This document shows positions 55,236 to 64,000 of a stretch of DNA of 64,000 bases, piece after piece. This DNA is from Siphonodentalium dalli (taxonomy: Eukaryota > Mollusca > Scaphopoda > Gadilida > Siphonodentaliidae), in assembly GCA_032622095.1 (NCBI GenBank), contig CP136063.1, forward strand, positions 75,867,980 to 75,931,979, written 5' to 3'. Both the position numbers and the translations under genes were made by a program. The notes beneath the pieces are model-generated. The model had not been told where the DNA came from. It ran no database searches and saw only the letters and a list, made by a program, of their open reading frames with translations. Every line of letters starts with the position of its first letter. Within the stretch, counting starts at the first letter, position 1.

Positions 55236-56085
55236 ATTTTCAGTGTTCAAAAAGATGACATGCCCATGTAGATCAGGGAAACAATTTGAACACTTTATAT
55301 ACATTTGCCGGCACAAGAGTAAATGTTCCCAATGCAGGAGTCAACCCCATGCGTCAACCACAACATCTGAACGAACAAGGACGAAATGTAGAATGTCCAA
55401 TAAACTTGCCGCCATTTTGGCTGCCATCATAAAGCAATAGTAACCATATCAGGCCATAAGGACATTGCATTTTATTCATTAATACTTCCATAAGGCTTAA
55501 TTACTTCAGATCTGCCAATTTCACACTAAAGTATGTCTAGAAACCGAAGTGAGTTTTCGGTGAAATATGATACTACGTTATTTAAAACAATTTTTTTAGG
55601 GATTGGAAGTAGCTGAGCACAAATTGATAAAAAATTCCACTGCCCCAATAATCGTAGGACATTAATAATAGGAATAAGTACCACAATTTACTACTAGCTC
55701 TAAAGAGTAGAAACTGTTATTGAAGATATGAATGAAAATGTGTCTGTTTTTACAAGTCAGGTCACCATTTTGGCAGCCATCTTGCTACTGGAGTACCAGT
55801 TTTCCTGCGAAATGTAGTACAATGTAATAGTATCCCAATAAATCATACATGTGTATACATTTTATAAGATATGGTCTCCAACAAAACGGATTAAACTGAC
55901 TTTGTTCATATTTTGGAACTCGTCCGCCATGTTGGACGCCATTTTTGATTCTATGAAATGCTCAAGGTTGTGAACTCCACACATACCGAGAAAGTGAAGC
56001 ACATACCATCCAGAATCACAATCCGCTGAGAATTTATCCCTAAAATTGGCCCTTTGCATTTGGACTACCAGTAGGCCTATTATTT
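55236..56085. other. Gene-free stretch with GCCATTTTGG / GCCATCTTG words
   Basis: Words of the CCGCCATTTTGG and GCCATCTT type occur at about 55410, 55765, 55780, 55926 and 55942. Similar clusters are at 59330 and 59485. A 65-codon Cys-containing frame at 55243 has no recognisable homology. Confidence 0.5.
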
Positions 56086-56089
56086 CATT

Positions 56090-56440
56090 TCAGAAAAACA
56101 TATATCCGAATACGGCCACACGGAAGAATGCACTGAAGTTCCTATATGTGACGTATCAGTTGATGATACCCATTTCAATGCAGAAATAACAAAAGAGGAA
56201 ATAGAGGCCGCTGATGAATAAAAAAAACGGAAAAGCGGAAGGGATTGACCTGGTTACAATTGAATACTTAAAGTGAACTATGCGCATTTTTTCTAAAACT
56301 TGATGTCAAACTTCTTAATCTTGTTCTGAAGCGGGTATCGTATCGAAAGAATGAAGAATTCGCTTCATAAATAAGATATTCGAACAAAAAGGTGACCATA
56401 TGGCCCCAAGCAATTATAGAAAAAACTAGCCGAAACAGGC
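56090..56440 (+). pseudogene. LINE reverse-transcriptase fragment
   Basis: Frames show HFNAEITKEEIEAADE, KAEGIDLVTIEYLK, and further on FINKIFEQKGDHMAPSNYRK. They match the 'eIt.eEi...lK.gKA.GiD', 'EyLK' and 'I.pi.KkGd...p.NYR' order at the start of LINE reverse transcriptases. There are frameshifts between the pieces, and the rest is missing. Confidence 0.7.
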
Positions 56441-56565
56441 TCCCGTCGAGGCCCTTTATTCAGCGTCGGCGGGGTCGGCGGGCCCTGCACAAAGGGGCAT
56501 ACAGCCCCTTTATGCGTTAAGGGCATATGGCCCATGTGTGCGCTTCGCACGCATGACAGATGGAT

Positions 56566-57803
56566 GTTACTCTGTTTATATATTGATAATATGCTACTTC
56601 AATATATCATTGGGCAAATAGGTTAATATTGGACCTAAATATTGCCATTGGTTCATATTGGACTGATTTAATTATGATATGAGCCCATAGTGGACCTATA
56701 CCCGTTATTCTGTTGGATGGCGCGGGCCACTGTGAAAACGCATTTATAAAGAACGTACATCTGGTGCTTAAATAGGCCCATAGTGAGGGTATTTGTTTGT
56801 ATTTAATTTTGTTTTTTTCTAAATCAATATTTTGAAGAAAAAAAATAACGTCCTTTTAACCTCCGCTGTGGTACCCCGAGTCACCACACCAAATTTATTG
56901 ATGTCGGACCAGCAGTCTGGGAGAACAATATATATAGATAACACTGGTTAGCTGCATATCGAAACTTTTTACAAGTATTCTGAGTGATCGAATGTCCATT
57001 TTAGCACGATATAGACAGGATTATTCCACCACAGACCACTCTTACGCGCTGTATGGTGTACCCAGGAATGTTTTGACGGACGCATGGACCCATGGCAATA
57101 GCTCAAGTTGAGCTAAAAATTGTTGTGTATGAAGCGAAGGATGATTGGTCACACTCTATTTGGTGTGATAGTATACTCACGTATGTGGTATTATCCATCA
57201 CCGCGACATCGCATGATAGTCAACAGCTCAACGAGACCAAAAAGTCGTTTAAACACTATACATCGCCGTTGTTAAAGCACGTATGTTTGACATCCGTTGG
57301 GCCACATTAGAACCGCTATTGTGTGTTGCATTGCTGTAGCATGTGCGTGGGGAAAGTTATTAATCATATATGTAACAGTCCATAGCAGTATAACGTTGTT
57401 AGCCTTGTAGGTATAGTTTACCGTTAGTTTACATATCTGGTCGTAACGGTATAGAAGGGGATATGTCGGAGATAAAATGATGTTGACATTGAGTGTTTAT
57501 TCATCTAAGGCAACTTCAAACTGAGTATGATATCTAGACAATTAAATATTAGTCCATGAGCTGGTATGACCCCCTCGTTCACCCCACTGTTGAACTTCTT
57601 TGGTATTTCATGTATCCTAATATGTACTGGTCAGGAAAAACGATGTTAACATCACATTGGGTCCTATTGTACCTACTGGGTAAAGTTTAGCCGTAATCGG
57701 TTATCATTGTTTTTCCGAATATGATGGGTGGGAGAAACTGATATCCCATATGATGCGTCATGTTGTAGGTATTTGAATAATCTACATACTGGTAGCAAAA
57801 ACA
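56566..57803 (+). repeat. 1.3-kb tandem duplication, unit A
   Basis: Starts GTTACTCTGTTTATATATTG and ends CATACTGGTAGCAAAAAC. Unit B follows at an offset of about 1,310 bp with few differences. It begins with a GGCGCGGGCC-core repeat. The reading frame that is open in unit B is broken here by two 4-bp differences (near 57062 and 57298). Confidence 0.9.
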
Positions 57804-57874
57804 CATTTATACGATAAAATGAAAGGTTTGTTTATCCTACCATCAGTGCTTCTCCCTATTCCAATGAAAGGTTT

Positions 57875-59118
57875 GTTACTCTGTTTATATATTGATAATA
57901 TGCTACTTCAATATATCATTGGGCAAATAGGTTAATATTGGACCTAAATATTGACATTGGTTCATATTGGACTGATTTTTTAATTATGATATGAGCCCAT
58001 AGTGGACCTATATCCGTTATTCTGTTGGATGGCGCGGGCCACTGTGAAAACACATTTATAAAGAACGTACATCTGGTGCTTAAATAGGCCCATAGTGAGG
58101 GTATATGTTTGTATTTATTTTTGTTTTTTCTAAATCAATATTTTGAAGAAAACAAATAACGTCCTTTTAACCTCCGCTATATGGTACCTCGAGTCACCAC
58201 ACCAAATTTTATTGATGTCGGACCAGCAGTCTGGGAGAAAAATATATATAGATAACACTGGTTAGCTGCATATCGAAACTTTTTACAAGTATTCTGAGTG
58301 ATCGAATGTCCATTTTAGCACGATATAGAAAGGATTATTCCATCACAGACCACTCTTACGCGCTGTATGGTGTAGGAATGTTTTGTCGGACGCATGGACC
58401 CATGGCAATAACTCAAGTTGAGCTAAAAATTGTTGTGTATGAAGCGAAGGATGATTGGTCACACTCTATTTGGTGTGATAGTATACTCACTTATGAGGTA
58501 TTATCCGTCACCGCGACATCGCATGATAGTCGACAGCTCAACGAGACCAAAAAGTCGTTTAAACACTCTACATCGCCGTTGTTAAAGCACGTATGTTTGA
58601 CATCCGTTGTATTGGGCCATATTATAACCGCTATTGTGTGTTGCATTGCTGTAGCATGTGCGTGGGGAAAGTTATTAATGATATATGTAACAGTCCATAG
58701 CAGTATAACGTTGTTAGCCTTGTAGGTATAGTTTACAGTTAGTTTACATATCTGGTCGTAACGGTATAGAATGGCATATGCCGGAGATAAAATTATGTTG
58801 ACATTGAGTGTTTATTCATCTAAGGCAACTTCAATCTGAGTATGATGTCTAGACAATTTAGTATTAGTCAATGAGCTGGTAGGACCCCTCGAGCACCCCA
58901 CTACTTAACTTCTTTGGTATTCTCATGTACCCTAATATGTGCTGGTCAGGAAAAACGATTTTAACATCAAATTGGGTCCTATTGTACCTACTGGGTAAAG
59001 TTTAGCCTTAATCGGTTATCATTTTTTTTCCGAATATGATGGGTGGGGGAAACTGATATCCCATATGATGCGTCATGTTGCAGGTATTTGAATAATCTAC
59101 ATACTGGTAGCAAAAACA
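57875..59118 (+). repeat. 1.3-kb tandem duplication, unit B
   Basis: Close copy of unit A. It contains a 139-codon ATG frame (58306-58725) with a hydrophobic C-terminal segment (IITAIVCCIAVACAW). Differences from unit A inside that frame are mostly amino-acid changing, which argues against a selected protein. I therefore annotate it as repeat, not gene. Confidence 0.9.
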
Positions 59119-60120
59119 AATATGAGGTTTTTATTGATGACGTCACCAGAGGTCAAAATGTCACGCAACGGCGATGAAAACATAAATATAATTTTCTGGG
59201 ATCTGATAAGGTACCCCTGCACCCTCGACCACATGACTAAACTTCATCCCACTAATTTTATTCCTTATTATGTCCCTCAACGTTTAAGCAATGTTTAAAA
59301 AGAAGTGGCCATGTACACACGAGACAAGATGGCGTCCAACATGGCCGCTGCTTTTAAGACGAGGCACTATAAGTCAGTTTGATGCAAATTATTAAGAGAA
59401 AATCTTGACAAATGTATATATTATTGTAATGCTAAGACATAATAATGCTACATATTTTGGACACAATTGGAAATTCGCGTACAAGATGGCCACCAAAATG
59501 GCCGCCGGAAGTGAAACATATAACTATTTTCGAGTAATTAGTAACTAAATTAGTTTCTTCTGTTTGGAAGTGGTTGGGAATTGCGACTTTATTTTGTATT
59601 TGTCATGTTAACTGACCATTAGAGCAATGAAACATGCCATTCTGTGGGTACCAGCCCATTCCGATCCCTCAAAAATTTGATTCTACAGAACGCGGTATAA
59701 ATTTCATAAAAGATGACAATTTGGATTCTAGTCATATTTCAACAATAACTGAGCAGAACTGTTCAACATAAGTCATACCATTGCGTATGAATCTTTCAAC
59801 TCAATGGATATTGTCAACTTCGCTTAAATAGATTTCGTCAAGTTATATATCAAACGAACGAAAATTGTATTCCCTATAATATACACTGAGGCATATATTG
59901 GCTGAGTTGACAATTTTTTTAGTTTCATTGAAGATATTAGGTGGACATAGAGACTGACGACCCGTTTTACTCCAAAATTTCCAGTAGATATTGCAAGTTT
60001 TCGGTACGATGTCTCGACTTCTCTTCGTTTAATAATGCATAATTATACAAATAAGAAAGACCATTTCATGACCCACAATACACACATAAATATATTGTCA
60101 CTTATTTTGAGAAACTAAGA
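59119..60120. other. Gene-free stretch
   Basis: Holds CAAGATGGCGTCCAACATGG and CAAGATGGCCACCAAAATGG near 59329 and 59484, resembling the 55.4-56.0 kb stretch in reverse. No exon recognised. Confidence 0.5.
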
Positions 60121-60125
60121 GCAAT

Positions 60126-60560
60126 ATGGTAGATGGTCTGTTTTCCCGATTTCTCTCCCCTGAATTATGTCATCTGCATATTTTTCAAATTGCTACGATA
60201 ACTTGTTTTCTATTTCAAATATTTCTCAGTTCTAACATAGCTCTATCAGATGGAAGAAGTTTATTTACTGACATTCGCTCTGTCATGGTCTGTTTTTTTG
60301 TGTGTTGGATATGGTCATTTTGAGTCAACAAATTGGTAAAATTTAGCTTTTTGTATGTGCAAACCAAGGGGCATAACTCAATGACAAAGTTTCCGAAGAA
60401 GCTAAAGTACACGCACATGATTTCACCTACAATTTCTATCGAATTTGATGGGACCTATGCAAAATATAATGTCTCAGCATAGATTTGAAGTAAAGTACCC
60501 CCTCCCATGTTGACCAAAATTGCTGGAAATCCTGTATTGTTACCTTACCGGTAGTATACA
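60126..60560 (+). repeat. Dispersed repeat R6, copy 1
   Basis: Block order TTTCAAATATTTCTCAGTTC, GGAAGAAGTTTATTTACTGA, CAAACCAAGGGGCATAACTC, AATTTCTATCGAA, GTACCCCCTCCCA. Repeated at 61890-62210 (second half) and 62860-63010 (first half). Confidence 0.75.
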
Positions 60561-61889
60561 ATATCCACAGTGGTTTCAAAACCGTCACTGTGGTGGAGTT
60601 ACTATACCGCGGTCTATTAGCGGGTCGTCACACCAAAATGTGAAGAAAATAATACATCCAGGAGGATCTTGTTAAAGATAAAGTACATGTACATGTAAGC
60701 GTAGGCGGTGGGTAGTGTTGATAAAATAGTCACATCCGTTAAAACTGCCATAATCAGAAATAATATTATATTATTGACAAACTTGGTTCTTATACCAGTC
60801 ATAACTATCGCGTAAATTGCGGCATTTTATTGTCATGTTATTACTCTATTATGTAAACAAACGCCATGTTATGTAAACAAACACTACGTAAATAATATGT
60901 GATAAGCAAAACACTCAACACCGAGGAGATACTAATTGAAATTTAGTTAGATATGCCAAGTTGTTTACAACATACCATACCGGTATATCTATCAACACTA
61001 TTCACCTTTCAAGATTTCTGTGATGAAAGGGTCACCATGAATCACTCTCCTAAACAATCTACACTGTTGAGTGTTTAGCTTATCGCTCACTATTTATCTG
61101 CTGCATATAAACAAACGGTTGGCTCACACAAAGTGCGTTTTGATGATAATAGCGCATTCATACGATCATTATTATATACTATTAGTATGTTCTTGGGAAA
61201 TTTTCATAGTTTGGTAACTGTTATTTCTAAATTATAACATATAACGTAGGCCATCTGTGCCTTTAAGTTCCACATATATAAGGAGAATCACTGCATTTTG
61301 TTGTCACGTCTGTGAATCGTGACTGCATGCATCGAGGTATAACCGCGGTATACTTTGTCGAAGTGGTAACCTTACTGCGGTGTTCACTGTTAGAGGCTAC
61401 CATGGTATAATACCGCAGTATTACCGACGTGACACCACCTTACTTTAAGTATAGCTGTAACAGCGCCCCATTATTGTAGTGAGAAAGCACATACTAGTAC
61501 AAACCCGTGGGCATCTGGGAAAATCAAAATCTAGCTTTTCTACAGAATTTTTTTCGACTACACTACATGTACATGTAGCTGAGAATCAAACTAAGAATCA
61601 TTATTCTGATTCTCTTCAGATTTTAAAGATACGGTTTGCGTTGGCGGTGGGTATTGTTGTTAAAATAGTCACATTACAGACAGACTGTGTTCTTATACCA
61701 ATCATAAATATCGTAAATAGACTTCAACCGTTTTTTACCAGTCAACTATAAAAAACATCCATTTGATTGGTCTGGTGGCATAACAGCCAGTATAGCCTGT
61801 GTCAAATGTGTCATTACAGATTTGATGGTTTAATTATTTAACTAAAAATTTAAAAATTTGGATACGCAACAGGATTTTCGTATTTAGTG
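60561..61889. other. Gene-free stretch with internal direct repeat
   Basis: The blocks near 60685-60820 and 61565-61740 match: TACATGTACATGTA, GGCGGTGGGTAxTGTTGxT, AAAATAGTCACAT, TTCTTATACCA. CCGCGGTA-type words lie at both 60606 and 61333. No gene. Confidence 0.55.
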
Positions 61890-62210
61890 AATTTACTGAT
61901 ATTCGCACTATCGTGGTCTGTTTTTGTGTTGAAATTGTTCAATTTGATTTTTTAAAATGGGTTAAATTTAGCATTGTGTGTGTGCAAACCAAGGGGCATA
62001 ACTCAGTGACAAATTTTACGAAGAAGCCAAAGTACGACATATGACTACAATTACAATTTCTATCGAAATTAAAACATGCTTGATGGGACCTACATGTGTG
62101 CCAAAGATAGTGGCTCAGCATAGTTTTGAAGTACAGGTACGATACCCCCTCCCAGGTTTGCCAAAATTGATGGAAATTGTATATTACTACCTTTAAGAGA
62201 CTTTCATAGA
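61890..62210 (+). repeat. Dispersed repeat R6, copy 2 (second half)
   Basis: CAAACCAAGGGGCATAACTC, CAATTTCTATCGAAATT, GGGACCTACATG and ATACCCCCTCCCAGG, as in copy 1. Confidence 0.75.
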
Positions 62211-62859
62211 TGCCAAATATTTCATATCTTCGTGTGTGAGTTATCGCACTGGCCAGCACAATGGAGATGTGATATAATCTGATCAGAGTGCCTTTTGACT
62301 GGGATGAGGTTTAATTTTAAGGTAGCTGTGCATGATGTCGCGTTTAGAATTATCATTGTTTTTTTGTTTCACTATAACCAATACTTTGGGTGAAATATGA
62401 TCAATTTATTGAAACCACATTACTTATATTGACCTTATTTCACATTCGTATTGAAGGAACACTATATGTGTTATATATCAAAGATATCGGTGGATGTCAG
62501 AGAATTAACTGGACATTGGTGCGTTAAAGAGGGATAACTCTATTTTTCCATTAAGGTAGCAGTACACGATTTATCAGGTTGTAAGGGGTAAAAATAGAGA
62601 AAAGGGTAGTTGTGGTGGCATAACAGCCAGTGTGACCTGTGTTAAATGTGTCATTGCAGGTTTCATGATTTAATTATCTTACAAACCTGGGAAAGTTTAC
62701 AAAAAAAGTGAAAAGGTTTGATACGCATCAGGATTTTCTAATTCAGTGAAGGCCAATTCTGTTATTGGTTGGGCCAAAATAAAAAAAACTTGTGTTTCCG
62801 ATTTCTTGAGCAAAACAGTCCAGGTACATGTAGGCAGTTAAGAATATTTCGGTGGAAAA

Positions 62860-63010
62860 TAGCCCGATTTATCTCCACTGAATGCCTTCATCTGCGTTTG
62901 CAAGACATTTTTTTCAAATTGCCACAATAACTTTTTTCTATTTCAAATATTTCTCAGTTCTAACAAAGCTCTATCGGGTGGAAGAAGCTTATTTACCGAC
63001 ATTTTCCATT
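62860..63010 (+). repeat. Dispersed repeat R6, copy 3 (first half)
   Basis: GAATGCCTTCATCTGC, TTTCAAATATTTCTCAGTTC, AAAGCTCTATCGGGTGGAAG, as in copy 1. Confidence 0.75.
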
Positions 63011-63619
63011 TCTACCCGCTCATTATGGTCTTCAGCTGATATACCATCCTTAGCTATTAAAGTGACATTTCTTTTCCACCTAATCCATAGTTCATTAAAG
63101 CGACATTCACAACACTTCATTCAATTCAGGCAAGAATTTGTTTCTACATTGCTTATTGCATTTATTTTGTCTTCAGCAAAGATAATCTATATCCGACTCA
63201 AATATTAAACTGACATTCCATTTCCATCCATTGGAGATTCTAATTAAACTTCCGTCGATAGATAAACATGTGCATGTTGTACCTACCACTTTATCCGTTA
63301 CAAATTAAAACCTGTATGTGTAGTAGCGTGATTGAAGACAGAGGACCCGTGGGCCTGGTTGATTAAGCTGTGGTATGATGCATCATTTCCATCCTTAAGC
63401 GACTGATACCATTTAATGAGATTTTGGCCTGACGTGCTGGGGTAGATAGGCTTGAGATCCCACCACCACCAGGTTCTCATCTATATTTTTCTGATATTCG
63501 AAAGTTAGTCATATGTTTGGACTGAACATAACTGGGATAATGATGTTACATATATGACCATCAAAGCCCCTTGTATACAACATTCTATAGAAGACTGTAT
63601 GACAAGATCAACCGGTCCC
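63011..63619. other. Gene-free stretch
   Basis: Nothing recognised beyond short low-complexity tracts. Confidence 0.4.
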
Positions 63620-63810
63620 TATAACAAATAGAACATACGGTGTTTTGAGTGAATCCCATATTATTTCATTAGTATTAGTGGAATTATTAATTTTCAACCC
63701 GAGACCTGCGGTCGCTCGTAGCTATTAGAAATTTCCACTGCTAATCACTCATGAAATAATTATGGCATTCACTCAAAAACCTTAGGTACCACTATCTATT
63801 TTTTGTTTCA
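63620..63810. mobile_element. Inverted-repeat MITE near the window end
   Basis: TGTTTTGAGTGAATxCCATA at the left pairs with TATGGCATTCACTCAAAAAC at the right. Pairing continues inward (TATTTCATxAG, TAGTGGAA). The arms are about 45-60 nt and the total at least 140 bp. Target duplication unclear. Confidence 0.7.
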
Positions 63811-64000
63811 AACAACATATTTATAAAAAAAAATTGGTGGAATATCAAGCAACCAGGGCAATTTCACCCTAATGTTTGTCTGAAATTTATAAATAATTTG
63901 TAACTCCTTTTGTTTCAGGGTTGGTAACTGGGTGGGGGACAGATGTATTCAGCAATTTAAGGCTGGGTATGAATAGTTCACAAGATGGGCAACATTAGGT

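Noticed and set aside
55243-55440. 65-codon frame with CPCRSG and Cys/His pairs, suggesting a zinc-binding peptide
   Set aside because: The Cys/His spacing fits no known finger, and it is set among repeats. No support beyond being open.

Overview
The window looks like nuclear DNA of an invertebrate animal. Genes are split by kilobase-sized introns with GT/AG splice sites, the DNA is AT-rich, and most of it is repeats: inverted-repeat elements, transposon ends, decayed LINE reverse transcriptases and short tandem arrays. The phrase GGGCCATAACTC in several repeats and the (GGAC)n arrays remind me of mollusc or other lophotrochozoan genomes, but that is only an impression; the phylum cannot be fixed from this sequence.

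Three protein genes are supported. (1) Gene A, + strand, three exons between 6158 and 15745, encodes 415 aa: a signal peptide, a JmjC/cupin_8-type barrel, one EF-hand and a C-terminal HDEL. This is the layout of a protein held in the endoplasmic reticulum. (2) Gene B, + strand, 29347-30540, is an intronless 397-aa paralogue with the same domain order. It keeps a complete HxE...H metal triad and a canonical EF-hand, but ends in RSEL. (3) A concentrative nucleoside transporter (SLC28/CNT family), - strand, has ten exons joined in frame between 53935 and 38305. All of the core is present, but the nucleobase-binding QTE motif is replaced.

Region by region: 1-2 kb is a diverged tandem array. 2-6 kb is dispersed repeats and an inverted-repeat MITE. 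6-16 kb is gene A; its introns hold a piggyBac-type MITE that ends 17 nt before exon 2 and a nested pair of elements, one containing a dense TTAGTCA cluster. 16-29 kb is gene-poor, with a 2-kb repeat field at 21-24 kb and a Harbinger-like element at 26-27.5 kb. 29.3-30.7 kb is gene B. 31-37 kb holds repeats, a foldback element built from 15-nt modules and a LINE relic. 38-54 kb is the CNT gene, with transposons, minisatellites and a tRNA-like SINE head in its introns. 54-64 kb holds a 1.3-kb tandem duplication, LINE remains and other repeats, with no gene I can support.

Genes A and B form a local family. Nothing in the sequence links the CNT gene to them functionally.
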